DNA from: Takakia lepidozioides
Taxonomy: Eukaryota; Streptophyta; Takakiopsida; Takakiales; Takakiaceae
Reading direction: 5' to 3'
NCBI GenBank assembly: GCA_030704615.1
Contig: CM060732.1
Location: 58,259,053 to 58,323,052, forward strand
Length of the DNA: 64,000 bases
The notes below the pieces were generated by a model that saw only the letters and a program-made list of their open reading frames with translations, was not told the origin of the DNA and ran no database searches. This document shows positions 1-11,030 of the stretch, piece by piece (the first letter of the stretch is position 1; each line of letters starts with the position of its first letter). Both the position numbers and the translations under genes were made by a program.

Positions 1-115
1 TTTTTCCTTCAATCTCTACCCATCCAACTCTTATAACCCCATGGAAACTGTGGTTAATGGGTACCAAAAAGCCACTAAATTTCAAACTAACCGTTATTGG
101 GAACGTGTGGGACAG

Positions 116-245
116 GTAAGGGAGTGCAAACCCTGCAGAAAGCAGGTATAGAAGTGGTGGTTGGTGTAGAGGAGGCTCTCTGCCAAGCCACAAATGAGGC
201 CTTCATTCACTGCATGCGCACCAACCAGCCCTTTGACACCCTTCG
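116..245 (+). pseudogene. PYRD-type riboflavin deaminase exon (copy in arm L)
   Basis: A single exon with an AG acceptor before it and GTAAG after it. It encodes the end of the RibD/PYRD deaminase domain, reading GVQTLQKAGIEVVVGVEEAL, then a helix with NEAFIHCMRT and QPFDTLR. The same exon lies at 48325-48455 on the minus strand, where two upstream exons of the gene are also present. Here the upstream exons would lie to the left of the window, so it is unknown whether this copy belongs to a full gene. No reductase-domain exon follows in the next 1.2 kb. Confidence 0.75.
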
Positions 246-1501
246 GTAAGTCTCTCTGTATGTTTCTTTAGCTTCTATGTCGAAGACATGTGGGATGCTG
301 AAACATAAACAACTTATTGTGCCATATTATACAATGCACTGCAACTGTGGTCCTAACGAAGGGGTTTCCAGACAACAGTGTCTCAATCAAACTCTTATGA
401 AGGGACTTACACGCTATGTGGTGATTGAAGGAGAAGAAAAGTGCACCATTGTGAATGGTTCAGTGTAAACCTTCATGGATGTCCCTTCCCATTCACCACA
501 ACACACTTGGAAGAATGGGATTCTTCGAAGCTTATGATTCTCTAGCCTTCATACAGGATCTTCAAAGTGTGTCAGACCTCTATGCTTGAGGGGGGAATCA
601 CGGGAGGGAGGGAAAGATAGCAGGAGGTAGGTATAGAACTTGCAGCAGGCTGTTGACTAAATCCTTGCACCTAGTTTAGAAATAGGAGGAAAGGGAGACT
701 GATGAAACATGATGTATCCATCATTTCCTATGAATATAGGGTTCGTCGCACCCTTCAGGCCGGAGCTGGTTGTGGGATATGAAACTTCGGCCAGTGACTG
801 CGATCAAGTTTTATTGCATGTTTTGCATTGGGACATTTGAATGCTGATTCCCTACTCTTCCGATATAGCCCCTCTGCCCATCTGGCCTGTCATAGAAAAA
901 TGAGAAGATGGACAACCCAAGGGAAGGCAGACCCGGGCCCATATTCTGCTAGAGTGGACCCAGCTTCAAACTCAGCTCAATACTATAACTAATCTGAATT
1001 CCAAGCCACAACAAAGCATCCTTCCACCGTTGTGCAGTAATCTCAACAACAGACGAGATCAAAACAAGTAGGATCCTTTGACCTTCTCTTGCAACCTGCT
1101 GCCCGGGAAAAGACCCGAGACATTAAGACCCCTCAAATCTATAAGCCATCATCCACACGAGCTTAAAAGTGATACGCACCAAGAACCCGACATACTTGTA
1201 ACAGAGTATAGATGGCAAGTACATGCATGTTACCAAGTTTGTGTTACCAAGAGCTTCTATAATAACGTCTGCAGAAAGCCCGAAGAGCTTATGGGACAAT
1301 AGGAAAGCAAGAAACAAGAAAGAATAAAACACCAAGAGTGAAGCCAGATAACTACTGCTCAAGGGATTGCCTAAGGGTCAAAGCTTCGTGCAGAAAAGCT
1401 GCCAAGAATTTCCGTTCCTCCTAAAGACTTCTGTGCGAGATTGGGTTTCAGGGAACAGACAGTGACAGGAGACAAAGGTACTGACAAGCTCACCACGACA
1501 G
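246..1501. other. No recognisable gene (eS10 3' flank)
   Basis: The stretch lies between the PYRD exon and the stop codon of eS10 and is repeated at 47070-48324. It probably contains the eS10 3' untranslated region: in the R2 copy an AATAAA lies about 690 bases past the stop, at 47755-47760. Short open frames, such as 277-468, show no family resemblance I can name. Confidence 0.5.
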
Positions 1502-2062
1502 TTACTCAGTGATAGCGCCAGGAGCTCCACCACCCCCAAAACCTCCACCTCCGCGGCCAAAACCTCCCCTCCCTCCTCCACGGAACTCAGGCCGATACTC
1601 TCCAGGTGCTCCGCTTTTCTCCCCTCCGAAGGCCCCAGGTGCGCCACGGGGAGCCCCGCTCCTGTATCCATCCCTGTCCCCGCCAAAACGAGGAGGCCTA
1701 TCGCCCTCGAATCTTGGTGGCCCTCTCGGAGGGCGCTCACTGCCAGGAGGCCCGCCCATGGGCCTGCTAGGCGGACGCGCAGACTTCTTCAGCGTGGCAG
1801 GAACAATCTCCGAAGGCAGATTGAGGTACGTCCTGAGATGCTCTATTCCATCGTTGGTGAGGTACCAGTAGTAATGCCTCCACGCAAAGTTCTCCTTGAC
1901 ATACTCCTTGCTCTTAAAACTCTGCATGAGCTTGATGACTTGCAGATTGGGCACGTCGATCTCTGGATGCTTGGGCGCATTGTAATCCTTCTTGGCGTAC
2001 AGCACGCCCTCCTTGAACAGATACTTGTAGACCTCCACGCGGTTTTTCTTGGGGATCAACAT
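1502..2062 (-). CDS. RPS10: 40S ribosomal protein eS10 (arm L copy)
   Basis: This 186-residue protein is cytosolic small-subunit ribosomal protein eS10. Residues 1 to about 95 form the S10/plectin domain: it opens [20 protein letters not shown] and includes [37 protein letters not shown] and the conserved [11 protein letters not shown]. The rest is the Pro/Arg/Gly-rich tail typical of plant eS10, ending in a glycine run. The start was chosen because it begins the family domain and lies in a good context; the frame is open 78 codons further upstream, but that part looks like 5' untranslated leader. The normal family length is about 170-185 residues. The gene has no intron, which is unusual for a plant eS10 as I know the family, and may indicate an old retrocopy. 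I saw no difference in the protein from the copy at 46509-47069. Confidence 0.96.
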   Translation of the reverse strand: MLIPKKNRVEVYKYLFKEGVLYAKKDYNAPKHPEIDVPNLQVIKLMQSFKSKEYVKENFAWRHYYWYLTNDGIEHLRTYLNLPSEIVPATLKKSARPPSRPMGGPPGSERPPRGPPRFEGDRPPRFGGDRDGYRSGAPRGAPGAFGGEKSGAPGEYRPEFRGGGRGGFGRGGGGFGGGGAPGAITE

Positions 2063-3090
2063 GGCGCTGCTGGTCCCTGCTCTGTGGCGGCCGCTCCCTC
2101 GCAGCGATGGCGATGTGCAAAAGACCCCCTCTCTCGCCCTTCCTCGCTTTGCCCCCTCACCCCCGCTACGCCTTGCCCTGTGCCCTAACTTACTTACACA
2201 ATTCCTTCTTTTTTCGCTCTTAAACCAAAATAATAAAAGGGGGACAGACTCGAGGCCCTGGAATTGCATTAAAAAGAGCCTGGAAAAAATAAGCACGCAA
2301 GGGCCCTAAGTAACTAAGTTAGGCCCCGGCCGCACCTGCCCGCTAACAAACTGCCGCGCGCAGTTTGTTAACTGGATCGCTAAAAAATAATAGTTCGGGC
2401 TGCCCGCCCGTCTTGCACCCTCCCCCCGCGGCTATGGCCGTCTAGAGCTCGTCAGCTCAACCTCGACTATGAACAGGGAAGAGGGAGCTCCTCCACTCCT
2501 CGATTGTGAAACCTACAGGGAAGAGGGAAGAGGGAGCTCGTCAATTTGGAACTCCTCGACTGTACCTGCAGGTCACTTCAGGAGCTCATTTTTTTCTTGT
2601 TTAATGCTTTCTCTTTCTCATAAGCTCTTTGAGCTTTCCGTGGACGTTATGAATATTCGTTTTATTCCAAATATGTTCTTCTCCTCCCCAGTCTGCCTTC
2701 CCCTTCAAGCCCCTTTCTTGCTCCATCGAAAAGGGGGTACAAGCTGGTCTCTAGTCACAAGGCATGTAAAGCAAAGTTTAACCTTAATGACTGTATGATG
2801 GGCACACAACATCATTCTCGCATGGCAAAAGAACCTAGGAAAAGTGATTGATGAGGCAAGAGGTTGCAGGGATAGACTCTATTCAGAATCATGTACAAAA
2901 AGGTCTGGCTTGGGAATGATGGTAATGACTGAACAATTCCTACTCCAAGAGGTGGCGGTCATTGAGCATGCGGAGGTGGAAGGCCAGCTGCGTGTCAACA
3001 CCAACATTTCACAGATCAGACCACCCGGCTGATGGCATATGACTGAACGAAATGTTGTCTCATGGATTTCAATGATAGTAGGATACACGG
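2063..3090. other. eS10 5' flank with hairpin; no other gene
   Basis: Upstream of eS10 on the minus strand are a purine/pyrimidine-biased leader and a GC-rich patch. A perfect hairpin at 2344-2370 has a 10-bp stem (TAACAAACTG / CAGTTTGTTA) and a 7-base GC loop. The motif GGCCCCGGCCGCACCTG next to it recurs near 5490, suggesting two remnants of the same small repeat. No coding exon was recognised. Confidence 0.5.
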
Positions 3091-3398
3091 TGTTGTAGTG
3101 AGGCTTTGGAGACCTATGAGCAAATGATTTGTGAAGGGGTGACGCCCAATGAGATCACCCTCAGTTGCATTCTCAGTGCTTGTGCCAGCCTGGCAGTTCT
3201 AGAAAACGGCAAAGAGGTCCATGTTGACATCGTCAAAGCTGGAATCGTGGTAGGTACTATCCGGGAGACTGCCCTGTTGTTGATAATGAGGGTGGGCAAA
3301 ATGGTGATATCACCGCGTGAACCTCATCCCACCTGCCAGACTCAAATTCACCATGAGCAGAGGAAGGGCAACTGCTTGGGACTGTAAACCCTGCAGTT
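3091..3398 (+). pseudogene. PPR repeat fragment
   Basis: Encodes about one and a half PPR units: the tail of an S-type motif, then METYEQMICEGVTPNEITL, ACASLAVLENGKEVHVDIVK and an incomplete next unit that runs out of homology after 3260. Plant PPR-PLS proteins bind organelle RNA. This piece has no start, no targeting peptide and no downstream E/DYW domain in frame, so it is a broken fragment. It is separated from the next PPR block at 5590 by unrelated sequence. R2 carries it at 45173-45480. Confidence 0.75.
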
Positions 3399-4841
3399 TT
3401 AGCAACCAAAAGCAACCTATATATATCATCCAAACAGAAATACTCGCAGGTCACCTCCCTCATTGCCCTCTGTCTAGTGACGACGGAGTTGCCAGAGTAA
3501 ACCTACTTGTGACATAGTGTAATGTGCAACATGTACAAAACGCAGGCAAGTACGAAATAAAAGATTTATGCTGGATGTCAACTTGAGCATCCTGCATCAA
3601 ATTTAAGGAGACACACAAAAGGGAGAGGTCTTACAAAAATGAAAGAGAAGAGAGCTTCTCTTTAGAGAGTGGGGAATAGAGCTGGTGAAGTTGTTGTGAG
3701 ACAGATCAAGGCTCACCAGCGTCTTGAATCACAATTGCATGACACAAGCATAAGACAGGCATTAAGAAATGGCCATTCAATCAGGTGGGTGGCACTAAGC
3801 ACTTTGAACACGCTGTAGTGGTCTCATAGGGTGTCTTATTCTCAAACAAATATACCCCTGGTCACAACGGCCTCTCTCTACTTTCTCCCTCATAACGTGA
3901 TTCATTCTCTTTCTCCTGTATAACACAGAACCCACATCTAGTCACCAAGGGGGTATTGAATTGAGCTCATCAACACTAATTCATCATTCAAATGAGCCAG
4001 TAATAGAGGATGCACAGGCAGTATATTTCGGAAGTAGAAGCTACCTTTATTTTCCCAAGCTCACCTGGTATGTGGCCAGTAAGGCTGTTCCATATCAATT
4101 TCAACAATCATAAACACATCCTTCTTTTCATCCTCCTCCTACCTCTCTCACACAAGCACATGAAGACCTTATCCCAATGGGTCAAGACAAACAGAAACAG
4201 GGTCAACTTGGAGGACATTTTTCTAATAGATGTGTTTGTCCATGATATTACATATTCTAGCACCACATTCAAAGCTAGGAAGCAGGAAAAGAGTGGGGCA
4301 ACAAGGAAGCAAGGAGGGGTGTTGACCAGATATCTCCCAAGTTACTACAATTTGCAGTACCTGTATGTATTCTAGCTCCCTTCTACCTAGAAAAGGGGCA
4401 ATGCACTACATTACTCTCTCTCTCTCTCTCCCTTGAATAATGAACACTAAACCTTCACAAATAACTCCATTTCAAGCCACAATTACGCCTGATTTCTTGG
4501 TGATTGCTTTATTTATTGCGCATTCTTGTTCCATGAGTTGTTAGAGTTTCAGGAGGAAATTAGCCACTTTCCTTGTTCTTTCCTTGGTATAGTTTGTCTG
4601 GCATTGCCATCACAGCCACACCTGTCTTGCATCTTCACTGACCATGATATCCAATGCTACTACACATTGGATATCTTTATATTCTGTGATGCTAGCCTTC
4701 AAGCACAGCCCTGTTACCAAATTCTTGCTAGTTGAATGCAAGCACTTCGACAATCTCATGATGATTTTCTTACATGTTGTGCAAAAACCATCTGCACAAT
4801 GTTCAATCTGTAACAATTTTCTAGTACCAAGTGGACATATC
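3399..4841. other. No recognisable gene; TC microsatellite
   Basis: AT-rich non-coding sequence shared by all three copies (mid copy 27730-29150, R2 43732-45180). A (TC)n run lies at about 4411-4428 and differs slightly in length between copies. Open frames here have no family features. Confidence 0.5.
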
Positions 4842-5010
4842 ATGGCCACAACCACCAAAAGCACGCACATGGGCGTTGGCAACGACTGGCAATCGGTGGT
4901 GCAGGCTCTGGATGAGGAACAAGGCAGGAAGGCCAAAGGCAACTCTCTTTTCAGAGAGGGGAAGCACGACGAGCCGTGGCAGAGTACAACAAAGCACTAT
5001 GTGAATGGCA
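4842..5010 (+). pseudogene. First exon of a TPR protein, frame-shifted
   Basis: Begins ATGGCCACAACC and encodes a short N-terminus leading into a tetratricopeptide helix pair: QGRKAKGNSLFREGKHDE, then, after a one-base loss near 4972, AVAEYNKALCEW. TPR proteins of this start type include co-chaperones, but too little remains to name the gene. The same lesion occurs in the R2 copy (about 43562-43731, minus) and the mid copy (about 27496-27664, minus). In the mid copy the ATG is also changed to GTG. No second TPR exon was found. Confidence 0.6.
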
Positions 5011-5589
5011 CTCGCTGAATTGCGACCGAGTTGCATTGACTGAGCTACGGTTGCCAGTGACTTGCTCGTGCCCGCCCCGCGCTCCCTGCTGTGCAATCAC
5101 CCACCCCATGAACACACAAACAACCAAAAACAAAAACAAAAAACAAGAAAGAACAAGAATAGAAAGAGATGGATTGAGAGATGATGAAAGAGAGGGAGGC
5201 ATGGAGAGGGAAGAGAGGCAGGGAGGGAGAAAAGGAGAGATCGCAGGGAAGGGGAGACGTTGCATACCTCTGTTGCGTGCAAGATCGACTGCCCAATTTT
5301 TAGTCGGTGACCGCGATTTACCACCTGGGGGGAGGACGTGCTAAATTTTGGAGGAACCCCTATGTCAACTTTAACAGCTGCTAGGAGCCCGCTAACTAGC
5401 TGGGGTTGTAACGGGCAAGTGCGGCCGTCACCATGCTGTTAACGGCTACTACCTAGCTTAGCAGGCCGCTTAGCGGCCAGGTGCGGCCGGGGCCTTATTA
5501 GGGTTACTTTAACGGGGCGCAAGAAACAAGATACGAGGAATATACTGATGGCAAGGTATATGAAACAGTGATATTGTAGGGAAACCCTT
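5011..5589. repeat. GC-rich palindromic insert between PPR blocks
   Basis: Contains an A-rich stretch (about 5105-5165) and a GC-rich patch of about 140 bp with a GGCCGC-TTA-GCGGCC hairpin near 5467. The patch is bracketed by two direct copies of ACTTTAAC (about 5366 and 5507), which could be an 8-bp target duplication of a small non-autonomous element. No convincing terminal inverted repeat was seen. One border of this patch (at about 5500) is where element C inserted in copy R1. Confidence 0.35.
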
Positions 5590-6700
5590 GAGACCTTGGA
5601 TACTACCCTAGATGACATGTAGGCCAAATGCGGGAGCATCGAGGATGCAAAGGGAGTGCTCAACAATATGGCTGAACGAAATGTGGTTTCATGGGGTGCA
5701 ATGATAGCAGGGTATGCCCAGCAAGGGTTCGGTATGGAGGCTTTGGAGATATGTGAGCAAATGATGCAGGATGGGGTGAAGCCCAACCAAGTCACATTCG
5801 TCTGCATTTACAATGTGTGTGCCAGCCTGGGAGCTCTGGAAAAGGGCAAAGAGGTCTATGTTGACATCATGAAAGCTGGAATTGTGCCAAATATCGTCTT
5901 GGATACGTCCCTTGTCGACATGTATGCCAAATGTGGGAGCCTCAAGGATGCAAAGGGAGTGTTCGACAATATGCCTGCACATATGGTGCAATGATTGCAG
6001 ATATGCCAAGCATGGTTTTGGAATGGAGGCTTTGGAGACCTATAAGCAAACGATTGTGGGAAGGGTTGAAGCCCAACCAGATCACATTGGTTTGCGTTTG
6101 CAATGCATGTGCCAGCCTGGGAGCCCTAGAAAAGGGCAAAGAGGTCCATGCTGACATCATGAAAGCTGGAAATGTGCCAAATGTCATCTTGGACACTACC
6201 CTCGTGGATACGTATGCCAAATGCGGGAGCATCAAGCATGCAGAGGGGCTGTTCGACAATATGGCTGAACAAAAAGTGGTATTGTGGGCTGCAATGATCA
6301 CAGGATACGCCCAACATGGGTGTGGGATGGAGGCTTTGGAAACCTATGATCAACTGATGCAAGAAGGGGTGAACCCCAACCAGTGAACATTCGTGTGTGT
6401 TTGCAATGTGTGTGCCAGCCTGGGAGCTCTGGAAAAGGACAAAGAGGTCCATGCTGACATCATGAAAGCTGGAATTGTGCCAAATATCATCTTTGATACT
6501 ACCCTCATCGACATGTACACCAAGTGTGGGAGCATCAATGATGCAAAGGGAGTGTTTGAAAATATGGCTAAACGAGATGTGCATGGAATGCAATGACCGC
6601 ATGATATGCCCAGCATGGTTGTCATAGGGAGGTCCTACAACTATGTGAAAGGATACAAAATGAAGGCTTGAAGCCAAACAATTTCACCTTTATGTGTTCC
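5590..6700 (+). pseudogene. PPR-PLS repeat block (decayed)
   Basis: Four successive PPR units of the P-L-S type are readable, with the recurring pattern DMYAKCGS, VFDNM, MIAGYAQ, GMEALE, GVKPNQ, CASLGALEKGKEVH. Frame breaks and stops interrupt it, for example near 5620, after 5990 and at 6384-6386 (TGA in place of a valine/threonine codon). The unit style is that of the RNA-editing PPR proteins greatly expanded in seed-free plants. R1 (12500-12962 and 19340-20000) and R2 (41900-43010) carry the same block on the minus strand with the same disabling changes, so decay preceded duplication. Confidence 0.85.
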
Positions 6701-7029
6701 CTCTGCATGCAGCCATGGGGGGGCCTACTAGATGAAGGCAGACACTTCTTTTATTCCCTGAGTCAAGATCATGGCCTGACTCCAACAGTGCAGCACCCAT
6801 ACTTGTCATGGACCTGTTTGGGATTCATACATTTGCCATTTTAATGAAGTTCGATTGATCCCGTACTTGTCATGGACCTGTTTGAGGGTATGTAGAATCA
6901 GGTCCTACTTGCCAAGGGCCTCTGCATGGTACAGAGAATCTCTATAAAGACTCCAGGATCTGCTCTCATAAGTTTGAAAAGAAACAAAAATCATTTGGAT
7001 GGGATTCATACATTCGCCATTTAAATAGG

Positions 7030-7615
7030 TTGCATGGTGGACCTTCTTGACCATGCATGGCGATTGGACGAGGCAGAGGATTTGATCAATAAAATGCCAA
7101 TCAAACTGGATGTGTGGAGGGCCTTGCTTGGTGCCTGCAGGAGTCATGGCAATGTGGAGGTGGCAGAGCGTGCGGCAAAATGTTTTCTCGAGTGGGATGG
7201 ACAAGATGCTGGAACTCATGTGTTGCTATCGAACATCTCTGTTGCAGTTGGTAGGTAGGACGATACTGCTAAGGTGAGAAAAATGATGAAGGTCAGAGGT
7301 GTCAGAGAGGAGCCAGGTTACTGCTACATTGAGGTCTGGGATAGGGTGCATAACTTCGTTATCGATGACAAATCACATCCGCAAATTGAGGCAATCTATT
7401 CTGAGCTGAGAAAATTGTCTGGGCAGATGAAGGAGGCAGGGTACGTGCCTGACATGCACTTGGTATTTCACGATGCGGAGGAGTGAGAGGAATTTTCTCT
7501 TTGCCACCACAGTGAGAACCTGGCCATTGCTTTTGGGCTGAAGAACCTACGTGTGTGGTGACTGCCACACGGCCACTAAGTTCATCTCAAAGATCGTTGT
7601 CCGTCACAATATGTA
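7030..7615 (+). pseudogene. PPR E-domain and partial DYW tail (decayed)
   Basis: Encodes MVDLLDHAWRLDEAEDLINK, then the E/E+ domain (RALLGACRSHGNVEVAERAA, a stretch ending VREEPGYCYIEV, and [16 protein letters not shown]). The start of the DYW deaminase follows: the HSE zinc-ligand/catalytic motif near 7512, and CGDCHTATKF after a frame change. The protein then stops at NM, without the terminal DYW tripeptide. A non-PPR segment (6700-7030) separates it from the repeats, and several stops break it, so it is a pseudogene. Confidence 0.85.
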
Positions 7616-7812
7616 GTCTAAATGGTTGATGATGCGCATGAACCTTGTTATCAATTGATAAGACATACTTCAGTGAGGGATTACCATGGGCCATGTGGTG
7701 GTAAATCCTTGTCAGTAGCTATCATCCTTGGGACACAATTATCTAGAATAGTGCTGAACAACCATTGCCAGCAGTACCGAGAGATGGATTAGGACGGCAG
7801 AAGATCATTGCT

Positions 7813-9244
7813 ACCTGCAAAGCATTCGGTATGAAACCTTGCTCTCGCACTATGCTCCTCTAGCTCCCATTTTTGATGATATTTGCAGTATTGTCAGGAG
7901 ATCTTTCCGTCTATTCTACATAAGACACTGTTGTAAACTATGTCCGAATTGTGTATTGTTACTCAGGACAATACAGAACACGAAACTCTCTGGACACTCG
8001 CCATGCGTGGCAGGATAGTCGTCTGTGGCCGATATCTGTGCGAGGGTGCGCCCTGGCGGGTTGATGACCCTGCTGGGGGCAGAGTTTGAGGAGGCGGGGA
8101 TTTGGGAGTGCTCTCTAGTCGGCAGAGAGTGGTCAATGCAGCTCCCACGTGCGCTACCGTGGTCAAGAGAGATGTATTTACCAGGGTGGTCACTCGATGT
8201 AGTGCTCGCAGAGAGAGACTTCTCATAGGGCTAGGCGAAGGTGAGTGCCAGCCAGGGTTGGAGATTGGGCCATGCTCCAAACATAAAGCATGAAAGACAT
8301 TCTCCTCATCAGTAAGGCTACTCCTTGGATCCACCTGCATAGTGTGTTCGTAGGCCAGAGAAGCAGTAGTCGTTACAGGCCGAGCTCCTTCTGTAGATGT
8401 GGATTTGTCACTGATTGTGCGGGAGCCTTGCAAGAGATCAAATAGCACATAATAGGAGAGCCCCTTCTTTCGTCCCTACAGCCCTCACAGCCAAAGAACA
8501 AGCAGTCAAAAATTTATATCTTCCTCTCGCTATCCACATCTCCCCTCGTTGGTGAAATTTTATCAATATTGATTGAATTATTGTTTTATGAAGTGGCCAG
8601 GTGGAGTAGGTGGACTTTGTCCCCCTACTCCACTTTTACTCTACTTTGCCTATTACCAATGAATCCATCATGATGGGGTGGACATCACATCCAGACATGA
8701 CCGCAACAGACTCATTAGGAGAGAGCTTATGGAATTACATGTCAAGAGAACTTGGAAGCTACCCAATCTCACGACAAAGCTCCAATTCTATCGAGAGACA
8801 TTCTTGGTGCTCCGAGAACAAAATACCCAAATACTATTACAATCACTATATGAACTTTCAAGCGGCAACCATGGGTTTGGATCCTGGTGGGTTAAGGCTA
8901 GCTTTCGACAGCATCCATGGCTGCCCCTCTAATCAAGCTCAATATAAATCGTATGCACTTCCATCGTCAAGCTTTGGAGAAGCTTCACCACCCACCCACA
9001 CCAGAATTGGGACCACACTTTGATTTCCTTCCGCTATCACCAGTCAAAATCCCTCCTTCAGTCAAGTGCAATTTTGGGCTGACTTCCCACCTATGCTGCG
9101 TAGACCCCACTATCATTTCCTGTGAATATGCCACAGGAGATGCCCTCAACAGTGCATCATGGTCAATATTCTCAATAAATGGTGGATGAATTGAGTAGCT
9201 CCACTCATCAATGCATGAGGCAAGATACCCAGAAAAACATCTTT
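7813..9244. other. Spacer between L and R1: no recognisable gene
   Basis: Single-copy sequence in this window lying between the inverted arms L and R1. A 161-codon open frame on the minus strand (7963-8448) is Ser/Thr/Pro-rich and may be part of a decayed copia-like polyprotein, but no diagnostic motif is visible. Nothing else could be assigned. Confidence 0.4.
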
Positions 9245-9736
9245 TCACCAGTAATCCCCACAAGAACAAACCCCATCTTCAAAGTGGTGAAAGCGGTTAG
9301 CGTCCCATACAACAATTTCTCGGCCGACAATCTTTGAGATGAATTAGGTGGAGGTGTGGCAATCACCACACACCCGAAGATTCTTGATGAGACGGAGAGG
9401 CGTCCTAGGGCTTGTGCTGATCAACCCAAAACCAATGGCAAGCTTCTCACTGTGGTGGCAAAGAGAAAATTCTTTTTGCACCTCCCCCACATCATGCAAT
9501 ACAAAGCGCGTGTTAGGCACATACCCTGCCTCCTTCATCTGCCCAGCCAATCTTCTCAGCTCAACATGGATTTCCTTAATTTTGGGATGCAATTTGTCAT
9601 CTACAACAAAGGTATGCGATCTGTTGCCAACCTCGATGCAGCAACGACCTGGCTCCCTTCTAACCCCTCTGAACTTCATCATTGTTCTAACCTTTGCACT
9701 ATCATCCCACCTGATGAAGCCCCTCCCGGCAGTGCG
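9245..9736 (-). pseudogene. DYW-type PPR protein, C-terminal end
   Basis: Encodes the end of a PPR-DYW RNA-editing protein: [20 protein letters not shown], a run ending [37 protein letters not shown], then the DYW cytidine deaminase-like domain. The HSE motif ([13 protein letters not shown]) and the second zinc site CGDCHT are present, and after a frame break near 9347 the protein ends GVCSCGDYW. It is a different paralogue from the arm copies because it has the complete DYW ending. The 5' part is missing where the methyltransferase-like gene begins on the other strand (9738). Confidence 0.85.
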
Positions 9737-9737
9737 A

Positions 9738-10619
9738 ATGGCAGAGCGACCCGGCATCAACAAGCTGAAGCTATACTTTGAGGCAGACAGGTACAACGAC
9801 GCTTTGGCTTCATTGCTCCTTTCCATTAATGACGATAGTGGGCAAGCTCAAGACATAGAACCCTCCGAACGGGAGAAGTGGTCGGAGCTGTGGCAATTAG
9901 CGGATGTGCGGGGGAACAGGCATGAGAACGCAGCCTATTAGAATTTTACCCAAGCATTGCATAATTTTCAGGTGGAGCAGAGGAACAGGTCTGCCAGGAC
10001 CTTGATATTCGGGGGAGGAGGCAATGAGGGGAGGATGTTGCAGCTTTCATCTGTGCTGTTGCGAGTTGGGGTTGCAAACACAGAGGTAAAATGCCTCAAA
10101 TGCAATTGGCTGGAATTTGCCATCCATAGGCTGGCCACAAAAGGGTCGTCCAGCAGGTGGCCAGAGCCTAGGGGCAAAATTGACGCGTTTCTAGAGAGGC
10201 ACCAGCCCATTGACCCTCTACACCGTTTGCCAAGGGGAACGAAAGCAGGGGCGGACTTAGTTTTGGTTGACCTCCCCGATGGGCAAGTCGTGAAAGGCAG
10301 TGGCCGGGACGATGTTTCTTGTTGGAACAACAAGACCAAGGATACAGTACCTCATGCACTGGCACTGGCATCCTCCCTATTGAAAGACAAAGGGTGCCTT
10401 GTAATTTTTTGCAAGGGGGATGCAAAGACAGAGATTGAAATCCGGAGATACGTTGGACCTGCGGGGCCATTTAAACACATAAAGAAAAAGTGGACTTGCC
10501 TCAATCGAATTCCACTGCAATCTGGAGAAGCTAGCCAACCACAGGTGGGTTTACCATTTATATTTGCAAAGTTTCACAATAAGTTTGTGGGGATAATTTT
10601 CCAATGGTTGAAACTGTGA
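9738..10619 (+). pseudogene. Methyltransferase-like gene fragment, paralogue of the 54.7-60 kb gene
   Basis: The first exon (9738 to about 9941) encodes [20 protein letters not shown] followed by an acidic/tryptophan-rich stretch. A second exon starts after a TTTTCAG acceptor near 9971 and runs to a donor near 10540 (ACAG/GTGGG). It contains GADLVLVDLPDG, a Trp-containing loop and LLKDKGCLVIFCKGDAK. This matches the arrangement in the gene at 58.5 kb (ACDMILLDIPDG then LLDDGGCVVVL), so they are members of one family. The expected downstream SAM-binding exon (LDLTCGTG in the relative) was not found before the R1 border at 11371, so the copy is probably truncated. Function is unproven; the motif pair suggests a nucleic-acid amino-methyltransferase fold. 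Confidence 0.55.
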
Positions 10620-10680
10620 CCTATGAATTAATCCCCGTATGTCTTGGAGAACAGGTGGGCTTGCCCCAGACGCCAGAGTC

Positions 10681-11030
10681 ATAGTTGGTGCCGACTATTA
10701 ACAAGGAAAGAGCCAAACATATTGGCGGTGCCATCCGGTTGTTGAGTGGCAGATGTTGGAAAAATAGTCGGTGCTGACTATTACGCTCGGGTTGGAGAGA
10801 TAGGTTAGTTTGTAAAAATGTTTTTTTTGTTGAAATTGAAAACACTTACTTGGTTCGTAGTCTATCCTAGACATTCTCTGAGCATGGAAGAGAAGCCACA
10901 GTCATTGTGGGTACCAAGTATTACATACAGGGACCGGGGCTATGCATGGTGCCTGTCCCATCCGGTTATTGCTTAGCAGAGGTGGGGAACATAGTCGGTG
11001 CCGACTATTAGGCTGGGGTTCCAGAGATCG
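10681..11030. repeat. Short palindromes in a diverged direct repeat
   Basis: The 18-mer ATAGTCGGTGCCGACTAT, or a one-mismatch form, occurs at 10681-10698, 10764-10781 and 10991-11008. Its arms are inverted repeats (ATAGTCGG / CCGACTAT around TG). The sequence around the second and third copies (CATCCGGTT, then GGCAGA or AGCAGA, then the palindrome, then GGGTT) forms a direct repeat about 227 bases apart. Confidence 0.6.

Larger units (their letters stand above)
1..7812. repeat. Segmental duplication copy L (inverted arm)
   Basis: This block is the reverse complement of 41228-48571 (copy R2, coordinate sum about 48570-48575) from base 1 to about 7347, and of the scattered copy R1 (starting at 11371, coordinate sum about 19183) from 7812 back to about 3216. 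I saw only isolated substitutions and one-base homopolymer differences against R2, for example a C-run near 1100, a G-run near 4395 and a T/G change near 5908. It carries a PYRD exon, eS10, a TPR exon and PPR pseudogene blocks. The arm reaches the left edge of the window, so its true outer limit is not visible. Confidence 0.95.

Noticed and set aside
1509-1871. Proline-rich open frame on the plus strand
   Set aside because: It is the antisense of the Gly/Arg-rich eS10 tail; the eS10 frame is clearly the real one.
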